From positions 1 through 64,000 of the forward strand of contig CAZNLJ010000023.1 of NCBI GenBank assembly GCA_964573725.1: a DNA stretch of 64,000 nt. Direction: 5' to 3'. The notes below the pieces were generated by a model, which was given only the letters and a program-made list of their open reading frames with translations, was not told the origin of the DNA and did no database searches. A program made the position numbers and the translations under genes. The stretch comes from UBA6168 sp964573725. GTDB taxonomy: Bacteria > Bacteroidota > Bacteroidia > Chitinophagales > Saprospiraceae. Positions 18,132 to 27,494 of the stretch are shown here, one piece after another (the first letter of the stretch is position 1; every line of letters starts with the position of its first letter).

Positions 18132-18521
18132 AATGTAACTGGTTTGCGGCCGGTGGTGACCGCAGGCCCCTTCCGGTCGGCCTGCCCGTGTACGGACGGA
18201 CGGGTTGTTTCGGTCGGTGCCGCGGCCGGTCCACCGGCATGGTTAACTCATGCGGACAAAGTTGACGGGGGGCGTTTAAAGGCTGATTAAAGGGTAATTA
18301 AAAGAAAATTAAAAGGGAAAAAGACCTGGCGGGGGTCAGGTCTTTCGCCGTCGGATAGCGGGGCGGGATCCGTTCCGGCGGTAGCCTGTCCGCAAATGCG
18401 CCGGTCGCTGCGGGCGGGACAAAACGGAAGGAACCGGGCGGGAAAGTGAGCGGGGCACCAAGGCGGCCCCCACAAAGGCCGCTTCGGCCAAGGTTGTTGG
18501 TGGAACGGTCGGCGTGCCCTA
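18132..18521. other. Intergenic region with terminator and likely promoter of the giant gene
   Basis: Contains a terminator at 18321-18344. On the minus strand an AT-rich stretch follows it, and then CAACTTTG (near 18254-18261), one mismatch from TAnnTTTG, about 120 bases upstream of the giant gene. No gene is supported here. Confidence 0.5.
18309..18344 (-). terminator. Terminator downstream of the histidine kinase operon
   Basis: Stem AAGACCTG (18321-18328) with CAGGTCTT (18337-18344), GC-rich loop, followed on the minus strand by TTTTTCCCTTTT. It sits about 180 bases past the histidine kinase stop. Confidence 0.8.
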
Positions 18522-19913
18522 TCAGGGCAAGCCGGGGCCGTCCGTGGCGAGTGGAAACCGGACGGTGAAGGACGTCCCCTGCCCCGGTCGGGAGTCGACG
18601 GAGATATGGCCGTGGTGGAGGGACACGATCTGTTGGCAGAGGGACAAACCGATGCCGTGACCCTGGAAGCTGTTGCGGACATTGCGGGCCCGGTAGAAGG
18701 GGGTGAAGATGTGGCCGATTTCCGAAGCGGGGATGCCGATGCCCTGGTCGGTGAAACGGATCTCGAGGTAGCCTTGGCCGCTGGACAAGGAGATGTTGAC
18801 GGAATGGTCAGCGGAGAACTTGCAGCCGTTGTCCATGAGGTTGGTGAAAGCCGTTTGAAGCAGTTGCTCATTCCCGTTGACCAGCAGGGCATCCTCGTAG
18901 TCGGGCAGATGGTCGTAGGAAAAGCGGAACAGGTAGTCCGGCCGGCGGGCGGCCAGTTCCTCCTGGGCACTGAACAGCAGCTCGTCCACCCGGAGGCGGC
19001 TGAAATGTTGGTATTGGTCGGGTACGCCGGATTGGGCCAGGATCAGCAGGCCGTTGGTCAGTTGGGTGAAGGAATCGGTATCGTCCAGCAGGGATTCCAG
19101 CACTTCGCGGTAGGCTTGGCCGCTGCGTTCCTTTTCCAGGATGACCTGTAGCTGGCTTCGCATGACGGCGAGGGGGGTGCGGAGTTCATGGGAGGCGTTG
19201 GAGACGAATTCCCGCTGCATCTGGAAGGCGGTGGACAAGCGTTGCAGCATTTGGTTGAAATTCATGGCCAGCCGGGCGATTTCGTCTTTCCGGTTGCCCT
19301 CGTCGATCCGTTCCTCGAGGTTGCCGGCGGTAATCCGTGATACCTGCGCATTCATGGCGGCCAAGGGCTGCAAGGCCTGGGAGGCGAACCAACGGCCGGC
19401 CAGCACGATGATACCGCTGCCGACAATCAGTCCCGATATCAAGATCATCCGCAGGTTCCGCAGCTTGTTGCGGCCGTACCGGTCGTAGGCGGCCGCAATC
19501 GTGACGAAGGCTTCCGGTCCTTGTTCGTACAGCAGCCCCAGGCATTCCACCGATCCTTCCGCCCAGCGGACCTGCTTCTCCTTCCGGATCCGCAACAGGA
19601 TGGTCCGGTCGAAATCGCGGGTCGGTGACTCGACGCTCGTATAGACGGGCACGTCTTCCCGGTCGAAGACGAAAATCTCCTCCTGCGGAAGCGCCGGGAT
19701 GCTGTTCTTGTCGATGATGCGCAGGAGGTCCTTGTTCACTTCCTCCACCGCCAGGAGCAGCCGGGCGGTGGTGACGGCCCGTTTTTCGAGTCGGTCGAAA
19801 AACTCCTCCTGCCGGTATTCCGCCGACAAGGTATAGATGGTGATGGTGAAAAGGATGAAGATCGGGGTGACGATCAGGAAGAAACGGAGGGTCAGTTTGG
19901 TCAGGATATCCAT
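18522..19913 (-). CDS. Two-component sensor histidine kinase
   Basis: 463-residue membrane kinase. A first membrane segment (about 10-30), a periplasmic sensor part (31-155), a second segment (156-175), a HAMP linker, a HisKA domain with His242 in FVSNASHELRTPLAV, and an ATP-binding domain with LMDNGCKFS, FTDQGIGIP and GHGIGLSLC. It most likely phosphorylates the response regulator encoded 13 bases upstream. The arrangement and sequence are like CusS/RprX-type kinases; the signal is unknown. An additional overlapping frame at 18287-18970 is a shadow. Confidence 0.95.
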   Translation of the reverse strand: MDILTKLTLRFFLIVTPIFILFTITIYTLSAEYRQEEFFDRLEKRAVTTARLLLAVEEVNKDLLRIIDKNSIPALPQEEIFVFDREDVPVYTSVESPTRDFDRTILLRIRKEKQVRWAEGSVECLGLLYEQGPEAFVTIAAAYDRYGRNKLRNLRMILISGLIVGSGIIVLAGRWFASQALQPLAAMNAQVSRITAGNLEERIDEGNRKDEIARLAMNFNQMLQRLSTAFQMQREFVSNASHELRTPLAVMRSQLQVILEKERSGQAYREVLESLLDDTDSFTQLTNGLLILAQSGVPDQYQHFSRLRVDELLFSAQEELAARRPDYLFRFSYDHLPDYEDALLVNGNEQLLQTAFTNLMDNGCKFSADHSVNISLSSGQGYLEIRFTDQGIGIPASEIGHIFTPFYRARNVRNSFQGHGIGLSLCQQIVSLHHGHISVDSRPGQGTSFTVRFPLATDGPGLP

Positions 19914-19926
19914 GGCGCAGGTCAGG

Positions 19927-20658
19927 TCAGCCGATGTCCTTGATGAAATAACCCATGCCCGGCTTGGTATGGATCAACTTGATGGTGAAATGGCGGTCCA
20001 CTTTCTTCCGCAGGAAATTGATGTAGACCTCCACGACGTTGGTGCCGGTATTGAAGTTGATATCCCAGACATGCTCGCTGATTTCCGCGCGGCTGGCGAC
20101 CCGGCCTTTTCGGCGCATCAGAAATTCCAGGAGGGCGAATTCCTTGGCGGTCAGGGTGATGGGAATCCCTTGCCGGGAAACGGTCTTATCGGCGACTTGC
20201 AGCTCCAGGTCGGCGACCCGGAGGGTCAGCTCCTCGGGGGTGTCCCGGACCGCCCGCTTCCGACGGAGGAGCACCTTGATACGGGCAAGCAGCTCCCGGA
20301 AATCGAAAGGCTTGACCAGGTAGTCGTCCGCACCGGCATCGAAGCCGGCGATCTTGTTGTCAACCGATGGCAGTGCCGTGAGCAGGATGATGGGGACACC
20401 GGCATCCTTGCCGCGGATGTGCTGGCAGACATCATATCCGTTGACGTGGGGCAGGAGCAGGTCCAATAGCACCAGGTCGTACTTGCCGGGCTCGAATAGG
20501 AAGCATCCGACCGCCCCGTCCGGGGCCAGGTCCACCGAATAACCGTTCTCCTCCAGGCCCTGCCGGACGGAGGCGGCTACCTTGGGCTCGTCCTCGACGA
20601 ACAGGAGCCGGGGCGGCTTGACGACGGTAGACGGATTTGCAACGGGTTGCACATTCAT
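19927..20658 (-). CDS. OmpR-family response regulator
   Basis: 243-residue transcription factor. The receiver domain begins at LLFVEDEPKVAASV; Asp66 in DLVLLDLLLP is the predicted phosphoacceptor, with Thr in LLTALPS and Lys in YLVKPFDF. The C-terminal winged helix has LTAKEFALLEFLMRRKG and the recognition helix NVVEVYINFLRKKVD. It is encoded immediately upstream of the histidine kinase. The first 15 residues are not conserved, so a later start is possible. Confidence 0.95.
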   Translation of the reverse strand: MNVQPVANPSTVVKPPRLLFVEDEPKVAASVRQGLEENGYSVDLAPDGAVGCFLFEPGKYDLVLLDLLLPHVNGYDVCQHIRGKDAGVPIILLTALPSVDNKIAGFDAGADDYLVKPFDFRELLARIKVLLRRKRAVRDTPEELTLRVADLELQVADKTVSRQGIPITLTAKEFALLEFLMRRKGRVASRAEISEHVWDINFNTGTNVVEVYINFLRKKVDRHFTIKLIHTKPGMGYFIKDIG

Positions 20659-20727
20659 GGCCGTCAGGATGGAGGTTTTGTTCGATGCCCTTTCCCAGGA
20701 CTGGGCGGGGGTGTCCGGGTCCCATGC

Positions 20728-22491
20728 TCAACCTACGCCGGTGGGCAGGAACTGCATCTCGTACAAAGCTCGGTATTTTCCGTCTTCAAGACGGAGTAAT
20801 TCCTCGTGGGTGCCGAATTCCCGGACTTCCCCTTTGTCGAGCAGGAGGATCTTGTCGGCATGCCGGATGGTGCTCAGCCGGTGGGCGATGATGATGGAGG
20901 TCCGCTTGGCGATGAGGGTTTCGATGGCATGCTGGATGACGGCCTCCGATTCCGGGTCGATGGAGGAGGTGGCCTCATCGAGGATCAGGATGTCGGGGTC
21001 GAAGACCAGGGCACGCACGAAGGAGATCAGCTGCCGTTGGCCCATGCTCAGGGTGGCACCCCGTTCCATCACCTGGTAGTCGTATCCGCCCGGCAGTTGT
21101 TCGATGAACGAATGGGCACCGATGGCCTTGGCGGCTTCCTCCACCTGTTCCCGGGTGATGGCGCTGTTGCGCAGGGTGATGTTCTCCAGCACACTGCCGG
21201 AAAACAGGAACACATCCTGGAGCACGACCGCCAACCGGCTGCGGAAGGCATGGAGGCGGTAGTCCCGGATGTCGTGCCCGTCGACCTCGATCCGGCCCCG
21301 CTGGATGTCGTAGAGCCGGCCGAGGATGGAAATGATGGAAGTCTTGCCGGAACCGGTGCTTCCCACCAGGGCGAGCGTCTGCCCGGCACCGATCTCGAAT
21401 TGGAGGTCCTTGAGTACCCAGTCCCTTTCGTGGTAGGCGAACCAGACCTGGCGGAAGGCGAGGTCTCCTTTCAGGGATTCCGGAACCAAGGTGCCCTTGT
21501 CCTCGATATGTTCCTGCCGCTCCAGCAGGGTGAATACCCGCTCCGCAGCGACCAGCCCCATCTGCAGGGTGTTGAACTTGTCGGCCAGCATCCGTATCGG
21601 ACGGAACAACATATTGATATACAACGGGAATGCAACCAAGGCTCCCAGGGAGACTTCCCCGTGCAGACTGGCTTGCGCCCCATACCATACCATCAGGGCC
21701 AGGGAGGCGGCGGAAATGACCTCCACCACCGGATAGAAGATGGAATAGGCCAGGATGGCCCGGATATTGGCGCTGGTATAGTCGCGGTTGATGCGCTTGA
21801 ACTTCTCCATCTCCTGGTCTTCCGCCTGGAAGACCTGGACGATCCGCATGCCGCTCAGCCGCTCCTGCAGGAAGGCGTTCATGCGCGCTACCTCGGCACG
21901 CACCTGCTGGAAGGAGGTCTTGATGCTTTCCTTGAAAATGTAGGTGGCGGCGATCAGGAAAGGCATAGTCAGCAGACAGGCCAGGGTGAGCTTCCAGCTG
22001 ACCCAGAACATGACACCCAGGACGACGAAGACGGTCAGGAAATCCGCCAGGATCGTGATGATACCCTGGGAGAACACCTGGTTGATGTTCTCGATGTCGC
22101 TGATGGTCCGGGTGGTGGAGATACCGATCGGTGTCCGGTCGAAATACGAGAGCCGCAGGGAGGTGATGTGGTCGAATATCCGGATCCGAAGGTCGCGGAC
22201 CACCGCCTGCCCGACCCAACTGGAGGAGTACATGAAAACGTAGCGGATGCCGCTTTCCACGAGCAGGATAAGCAGGAAAAAGCCCGCCATCCGGGTCAGC
22301 CCCGGAATGTCCGCCTGGAAGATGTATTCATCGACCATGGACTGGACGAGGTAGGGCCGGACAATCGACAAGGGAGCCAGCAGGATGGCCAGCAGGATGG
22401 CCGTGACCAGCACCGTCCGGTAGGGCCTCGCCTGGGAGATGACCTTCCACAGGATGTGGTAATCGACCGCTTGTTTGTTGTTCTTTTCCAT
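20728..22491 (-). CDS. ABC exporter (fused permease and ATPase)
   Basis: 587-residue half-transporter that would work as a dimer in the inner membrane. The transmembrane region spans about residues 20-310 (for example VLVTAILLAILLAPLSIV, IITILADFLTVFVVLGVMFWV). The ATPase has Walker A GSTGSGKTS, Q-loop VLQDVFLFSG, signature LSMGQRQLIS, Walker B DILILDEATSS and the H-loop IAHRLST. It resembles MsbA/MdlB-type exporters of lipids or drugs; substrate cannot be read from the sequence. A -7 box lies 20 bases upstream of the start. Confidence 0.93.
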   Translation of the reverse strand: MEKNNKQAVDYHILWKVISQARPYRTVLVTAILLAILLAPLSIVRPYLVQSMVDEYIFQADIPGLTRMAGFFLLILLVESGIRYVFMYSSSWVGQAVVRDLRIRIFDHITSLRLSYFDRTPIGISTTRTISDIENINQVFSQGIITILADFLTVFVVLGVMFWVSWKLTLACLLTMPFLIAATYIFKESIKTSFQQVRAEVARMNAFLQERLSGMRIVQVFQAEDQEMEKFKRINRDYTSANIRAILAYSIFYPVVEVISAASLALMVWYGAQASLHGEVSLGALVAFPLYINMLFRPIRMLADKFNTLQMGLVAAERVFTLLERQEHIEDKGTLVPESLKGDLAFRQVWFAYHERDWVLKDLQFEIGAGQTLALVGSTGSGKTSIISILGRLYDIQRGRIEVDGHDIRDYRLHAFRSRLAVVLQDVFLFSGSVLENITLRNSAITREQVEEAAKAIGAHSFIEQLPGGYDYQVMERGATLSMGQRQLISFVRALVFDPDILILDEATSSIDPESEAVIQHAIETLIAKRTSIIIAHRLSTIRHADKILLLDKGEVREFGTHEELLRLEDGKYRALYEMQFLPTGVG

Positions 22492-22510
22492 TTTGTGGTG
22501 CTAACCGGCG

Positions 22511-22518
22511 CAAAGGTA
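22511..22518 (-). promoter_or_regulatory. -7 promoter element of the ABC exporter
   Basis: On the minus strand TACCTTTG matches TAnnTTTG. It ends 20 bases before the exporter ATG, giving a leader of about 13 nt. No clear -33 TTG. Confidence 0.45.
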
Positions 22519-22615
22519 AGGGTTTGGGCGGGGCTTTTGCCGTTTTGTGCAGGAATCCCCCGCTACACGCTTTTCTTAGCTGCCGGGGCCGGGGCTCCGA
22601 CCGATTGTCCGGGAC

Positions 22616-23383
22616 TCATGATAGGAACGCCTGCACCTGGGCCAACAGGTCCTGCGGGGCATCCGCGTGGACCCAATGGCCGGCGTCCGGAAGGGTCACG
22701 ATGGTGGCGGCCGGAAACAGGCTTCGGATGGACGGCTCGTCCGTGGGCAGGATATGCCGGGACCGTCCGCCCCGCAGGAACAGGGTGGGGCGGGTGTACG
22801 GCTCCCCGTCCACCGGTGCCAGGACGTCCGGATAATGACGCAGGAGGACCGGGAGATTCATTTTCCAGGCGAATCCTCCGTCTTTCTCCCGGGTCAGGTT
22901 TTTCATCAGGAACTGTCGGATGCCGGCATCCGGGAGGGTCCGCGCCAGTTGTTCCTCGGCTGCCTGCCGGCTGTCCAGCTGCGCCAGGGAGAGCTTGTCC
23001 AGAGCGTCCAGGATCTCCTGGTGGCTTCCCGCGTAGCGGCGGGGCGCTATGTCGACCACCACCAGCCGCCGGACCAGTTCCGGATTCGCCAGGGCCAGCT
23101 GCATGGCGGTTTTCCCGCCCATCGAATGCCCCAGGACGTAGGCGCCGTCGTACATCCAGTGGGTTTCCATGAAATGCCGCACGTCATCGGCCAAGGCCGG
23201 ATAGTTGTGGACTTCCGTGTGCGGGGACCGGCCGTGGTTGCGCAGGTCGAGGAGGAAGACGGTGAAGTCTTTCGACAAGGCCCGGCCAATGGTCTGCCAG
23301 TTGTCGAGTGTCCCGAACAAACCATGGAGGACAAGCAGGGGCGGGCCCTGCCCCATTTCCTTGAAATTCAGCTCTACGGTCAT
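22616..23383 (-). CDS. Alpha/beta hydrolase (YbfF-like esterase)
   Basis: 255-residue hydrolase with an oxyanion-hole motif LHGLFGTLDNW, the nucleophile elbow GHSMGGK, and a late histidine in DAGHWVHADAP. These features and the length fit the YbfF group of short-chain acyl esterases. It is divergent from hutH, with 222 bases between starts. The physiological substrate is unknown. Confidence 0.88.
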   Translation of the reverse strand: MTVELNFKEMGQGPPLLVLHGLFGTLDNWQTIGRALSKDFTVFLLDLRNHGRSPHTEVHNYPALADDVRHFMETHWMYDGAYVLGHSMGGKTAMQLALANPELVRRLVVVDIAPRRYAGSHQEILDALDKLSLAQLDSRQAAEEQLARTLPDAGIRQFLMKNLTREKDGGFAWKMNLPVLLRHYPDVLAPVDGEPYTRPTLFLRGGRSRHILPTDEPSIRSLFPAATIVTLPDAGHWVHADAPQDLLAQVQAFLS

Positions 23384-23605
23384 GTCTCTTTACGTGGGGG
23401 ATGCACCGCCCCGCCGCCCCGGCAATTTGCCGAAGGATGGGTTCACGCAGGCACCTTTTCGTATTTTAGCGCACTTATTGCAACAGTAAAGTAAGAACGC
23501 CCAGGGGGAGGAATAGTTGTAGGCACCCGCCGTCCGGCTGTTTTCCGCTTGATGCGACGCTCCGCCAGCCCCGCTACCGCCGCCGAACCATAATAAGACC
23601 ATCCT

Positions 23606-25111
23606 ATGCACGAGATCAGCCCGGATTTATTGACCTTGGACCGATTGGCGCACCTGCTGGAGACCGGCGGCCACATCGGACTGTCCGCCCGCAGCCGGGA
23701 ACGGATAGCGGCCTGCCAGGCTTTCCTGGAAACGAAGATAACCGATACCGACCAAACTTATTACGGCATCAACACCGGTTTCGGCGCCCTTTGCCAGGTG
23801 CCCGTCGGCCCGGAAGCCAGGGAGGCCCTGCAGGTCAACCTGATCCAGTCGCACGCCTGCGGAACCGGGGAGGCGCTGCCGGACCTCATCGTCCGGCTGA
23901 TGCTCCTGCTCAAGGTCCAGGGCCTCTCCCAGGGTTATTCCGGGGTGCAACCGGAAACGGTGGAGCGCCTGATCGACTTCTACAACGCGGATGTCCTGCC
24001 GGTCGTCTTCGAACAGGGCTCGCTGGGTGCTTCCGGTGACTTGTGCCCCTTGGCGCACCTGAGTCTCCCGCTGTTGGGGCTCGGGACGGTCCGCCATCGG
24101 GGGCGGCTGCGGCCGGCGGCGGCGGTGCTGGCGGAACAAGGGTGGCAACCGCTCGCCCTGAAAGCCAAGGAAGGTCTCGCCTTGCTCAACGGGACGCAGT
24201 TCTGCCAGGCCCTCGGCGTGTGGGCCTTCCTGGAATCCCGCCGCCTCCTTCGCCTGGCCAATCACTGCGCGGCAATCTCCCTCGACGCCTTCGCCTGCCG
24301 CTTGTCTCCCTTCCATCCCGCCCTCCACCGCATCCGGCCCCATGCCGGCCAACAACAGGTGGCCCGGGATATCCTCGAACTTCTCGCAGGCAGTGAACTG
24401 GCCGCCACGGCGAAGACTTTCGTGCAGGACCCCTATTCCTTCCGGTGCGTTCCGCAGGTCCATGGCGCCTCCCTCGATGTCCTCCGCCAGGTGGAACTTA
24501 CCTTCGGCACGGAAATCAATGCCGTCACGGATAATCCCACCCTGTTCCCGGAGGAGGACCTGATCTTGTCCGGGGGGAATTTCCATGCCCAACCCCTGGC
24601 CCTGGGGCTGGATTTCCTCGCCATCGCCATGGCCGAAATCGGCAGTATCTCCGAGCGGCGGACCTACCAGCTCATCTCCGGCCAACGGGGCTTGCCTCCT
24701 TTCCTAACTCAAAACGGCGGCCTGCATTCCGGGCTCATGATCCCGCAATATACCGCCGCAGGTATCGTAAGCCAGAACAAACAGTGGTGTACGCCGGCTT
24801 CCGTCGACAGCATCGTCTCCTCCAACGGCCAGGAGGATCATGTCAGCATGGGCGCCAACGCCGCCACCAAGGCCATGCGCGTCGTCCGCAATGTGGAACG
24901 GGTCCTGGCCATCGAATGGATGACCGCCGCCCAGGCGCTCGTTTTCCGGCTTCCCGCCCGGACCGCCCCCGGCATCGAGGCGCTCCTGTCCGTGTACCGC
25001 GAGGTGGTGCCTCCGCTCGGGGATGACCGTATCCTGCATACCGATATCCTGCATACCATCCGATTCCTGCGCGAACACCTCGGCCCCGCCCTTCCGGTCG
25101 ATGAAGGATGA
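23606..25111 (+). CDS. hutH: Histidine ammonia-lyase
   Basis: 501-residue enzyme converting histidine to urocanate and ammonia. The MIO cofactor forms from Ala142-Ser143-Gly144 in GSLGASGDLCPLAHL. The catalytic tyrosine lies in YYGINTGFGAL (about 53), and QDPYSFRCVPQVHG, TDNPT and GGNFHAQP are conserved family blocks. No other hut gene is adjacent. A phenylalanine or tyrosine lyase of the same superfamily is possible, but the MIO loop and length favour HutH. Upstream TATTTTAG (23462-23469) is a near-consensus -7 box. Confidence 0.92.
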   Translation: MHEISPDLLTLDRLAHLLETGGHIGLSARSRERIAACQAFLETKITDTDQTYYGINTGFGALCQVPVGPEAREALQVNLIQSHACGTGEALPDLIVRLMLLLKVQGLSQGYSGVQPETVERLIDFYNADVLPVVFEQGSLGASGDLCPLAHLSLPLLGLGTVRHRGRLRPAAAVLAEQGWQPLALKAKEGLALLNGTQFCQALGVWAFLESRRLLRLANHCAAISLDAFACRLSPFHPALHRIRPHAGQQQVARDILELLAGSELAATAKTFVQDPYSFRCVPQVHGASLDVLRQVELTFGTEINAVTDNPTLFPEEDLILSGGNFHAQPLALGLDFLAIAMAEIGSISERRTYQLISGQRGLPPFLTQNGGLHSGLMIPQYTAAGIVSQNKQWCTPASVDSIVSSNGQEDHVSMGANAATKAMRVVRNVERVLAIEWMTAAQALVFRLPARTAPGIEALLSVYREVVPPLGDDRILHTDILHTIRFLREHLGPALPVDEG

Positions 25112-25326
25112 CCTGCCTGTCGCATTCAGGCCTCAACCGACCAAACTTTCCGGAAACTCCCGTTGTTTCCCTTGCGTGGGCACCGGTAACCGGTCTTGGG
25201 GCTTGCTGCCCTGCCGCCGCAGGTCGGTATACTTTCCGGGCTGCGCATATCGTTGTAAGGGACTGATGACCGGGCGGTATCTTGCGCAAGAGAATATCCC
25301 CGATCCGCCCACCAATCCGAATCGTC

Positions 25327-26115
25327 ATGCTAAGACCGATCCTGTCCCGTCATGCCGGATGGCTCCTGCTGGCCCTCCTGCTCCCCGCTTGCGGCGGCCT
25401 CCGGAAGGCCGGTGCGGATGAGCCCCTTTCCACCGGGACCACCCCCCGCCAGGAAGATGTCCTCCTGCAACGCCTGCTGGAAAACCAGCTGCATGCCGAT
25501 TGGCTGGATGCCCGTGCCAAAATCACCTACGCCGACGACTACGGCGGGGAATCCTTTTCCTCCGTCATCCGGATCCGGAAAGACAGCGCTATCTGGATGG
25601 TATTCAAGAAATTCAGCATCGAAGGCGCCCGGATCCTGATCACACCGGATTCCGCCCACATCCTGGACCGCCTCAACGGAGCCTATACCGCCGTCCCTTT
25701 CTCCGAACTCCAACAACAATACCAGCTGCCCCTGTCTTTCGACGGTCTCCAGGCATTGTTGCTCGGTAACCCGGTTTTCTTCTCCCGGGAATCGCAAGCC
25801 CTCACCGATACGGGTAGCTTTGTCCTCCGCCAGAAAACCGACCAGCTTCAGGCGGATTACCGACTCGATGCCGATACCTACCGCCTGCGGGAATTCCTGG
25901 TGGCGGATTTCCGGAACAGCCGGACGGTATCCATGGACATCAGCCGGTACCTGCCCCTCGCCGACCAGCGGAATTTTTCGTATTTTCGTCGACTGAAGCT
26001 GTCCGGTCCCGAATTGGGGCAGGTCCGGGTCGATATCGAATTCACCAAAGTCGAGTTGGATGTTCCGCAAAGCATGGATTTCAAAGTCCCTCCACAGTAC
26101 AGCCGCACCCGCTGA
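25327..26115 (+). CDS. DUF4292 family lipoprotein
   Basis: 262-residue lipoprotein with a lipobox LLLPAC (Cys22) when started at the ATG at 25327; an ATG 15 codons upstream would bury the signal peptide. The mature part fits DUF4292: WLDARAKITYADDYGG, SVIRIRKDSAIWMVFKKFSIEGARILITPDS and the C-terminal VDIEFTKVELDVPQSMDFKVPP. The fold suggests a LolA/LolB-like lipid-binding protein of the periplasm, but function is unproven. The next gene (EnvC-like) starts within its 3' end. Confidence 0.85.
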   Translation: MLRPILSRHAGWLLLALLLPACGGLRKAGADEPLSTGTTPRQEDVLLQRLLENQLHADWLDARAKITYADDYGGESFSSVIRIRKDSAIWMVFKKFSIEGARILITPDSAHILDRLNGAYTAVPFSELQQQYQLPLSFDGLQALLLGNPVFFSRESQALTDTGSFVLRQKTDQLQADYRLDADTYRLREFLVADFRNSRTVSMDISRYLPLADQRNFSYFRRLKLSGPELGQVRVDIEFTKVELDVPQSMDFKVPPQYSRTR

Positions 26116-27355
26116 ACGGTACGGCCGGTGCGGACGGTTCCGTGTTCCTCCGGTCTTGCCGCTGACCATCCTTTGCCTGCTCCTCACGCTGCCCGCCGTC
26201 GGCCAACGGAAAGCACTCGAGGAGAAACGCCGCCTCTTGCTTAAGGAAATCGAAGAGACTTCCTCCCGGCTCCGAAAAACCACCGCCGACAAGGAAGCGA
26301 CCCTGTCCCGATATGTCACCTTGCAAAAACAGATTGGCCGCCGCCGCGAAGTCATCGAAACCCTCCAACAGGAAGTCGACCTCCTCGATGGCAGCATCCG
26401 GCGGACCCAGGATGTCATCGCCGCCCTGACGGACGATGTCGGCCGCCTGCAGGAGGAATATGCCCGGATGGCCCGCCATGCCTACCGACAAAAGTTGCGG
26501 CAATCGGAATGGCTCTTCATCCTGTCGGCCCAACACCTCAACGATGCCTTCCGCCGATGGCAATACCTCCAGGAGTACGACCGCTATCGTCAAAAACAAG
26601 CACGCCTCATTCTGGAAACCCAACAAACCTTGCAACAAAAATTGACCGCCCTCGAGGAACGGAAAGGGGAAAAGGAAAAATTGCTGGTCGCCGCCCAACG
26701 GCAAACCGATATGCTCAACCTGGAAATGTCGGCCAAAAACCGGCTGCTGTCCAACCTGAAAGCGGATGAAGCCAAGCTGCTCCGCCAACTCGAGGACAAA
26801 CGCACCGCCGCCGCCAAACTCAATGCCGCCATCGAACGGGTCATTCGGGAGGAGGTGTCCCGCGCCGCCAAACCTTCCGCCGGAAAACCCGCCGCCCGCC
26901 CGGATGTCGCCGCCGATCCGCCCGCCCGAACCGGTGCCTTCGCCGCTCAACAGGGTCGTTTGCCCTGGCCGGTGGAAAAGGGTACGGTCACCGGCTTCTT
27001 CGGCCGACAACCGCATCCCGCCCTCCCCGCCGTGGAAATCGAAAACAATGGCATCGATATCCGTACCGATGAACAGGCCCCCGTCCGCGCTGTCTTCGAT
27101 GGCCAGGTGGCCGGCGTCCAGTTCATCCCCGGCAACCAATATATGGTCATCCTCAAACACGGCGACTACTATACCGTCTATGCCAACCTCGAAAATGTCA
27201 CCGTGAAAAAAGGGGAGGTCGTCGATGCCCGGCAAACCATCGGAACCGCGCATACGGACCCGCGGACCTCGGATACGTCCATCCATTTCGAAATCTGGAA
27301 GGAAAAGTCCCGGCTGAACCCACAGGACTGGGTCCATCGGCAAAAAGGAACCTGA
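26060..27355 (+). CDS. EnvC-like murein hydrolase activator (M23/LytM fold)
   Basis: 431-residue periplasmic protein. A hydrophobic signal segment (LPLTILCLLLTLPAVGQ), a long coiled coil (about 50-260) and a C-terminal LytM domain (about 310-430) match EnvC. The LytM metal site is degenerate: the first motif reads ENNGIDIRTDEQAP (Asn where active enzymes have His) and the last reads SIHFEIW rather than HxH, so it is expected to activate amidases, not cut peptidoglycan. The start is uncertain: ATG at 26060 overlaps the previous gene by 56 bases and gives a long basic n-region, while TTG at 26156 removes the overlap but leaves no positive charge. Confidence 0.88.
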   Translation: MFRKAWISKSLHSTAAPAERYGRCGRFRVPPVLPLTILCLLLTLPAVGQRKALEEKRRLLLKEIEETSSRLRKTTADKEATLSRYVTLQKQIGRRREVIETLQQEVDLLDGSIRRTQDVIAALTDDVGRLQEEYARMARHAYRQKLRQSEWLFILSAQHLNDAFRRWQYLQEYDRYRQKQARLILETQQTLQQKLTALEERKGEKEKLLVAAQRQTDMLNLEMSAKNRLLSNLKADEAKLLRQLEDKRTAAAKLNAAIERVIREEVSRAAKPSAGKPAARPDVAADPPARTGAFAAQQGRLPWPVEKGTVTGFFGRQPHPALPAVEIENNGIDIRTDEQAPVRAVFDGQVAGVQFIPGNQYMVILKHGDYYTVYANLENVTVKKGEVVDARQTIGTAHTDPRTSDTSIHFEIWKEKSRLNPQDWVHRQKGT

Positions 27356-27391
27356 CCGGCAAAATCCGCCCCTACCTGCCGACTACCCGAC

Positions 27392-27421
27392 TTGGAATGC
27401 ACAATTACTGCCGTATTTTTG
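27392..27421 (+). promoter_or_regulatory. Promoter of hflX
   Basis: TTG at 27392-27394, a 19-nt spacer and TATTTTTG at 27414-27421 form a full Bacteroidota promoter, 73 bases before the hflX ATG. Confidence 0.7.
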
Positions 27422-27494
27422 TCCCGGCCTGGGGACCTTCCCGGTCCGCCGGCCACCGGTCGGCACCCCCGCCCGCTTTACCAGCCTGTCTTGT

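Noticed and set aside
18287..18970. 227-codon minus-strand frame overlapping the histidine kinase end
   Set aside because: Different frame within the kinase ATPase domain, Ser/Pro-rich shadow.
20806..23172. 788-codon plus-strand open frame opposite the ABC exporter and esterase
   Set aside because: Spans two real genes in antisense and shows no signal of its own; GC-rich codon bias leaves such frames open.
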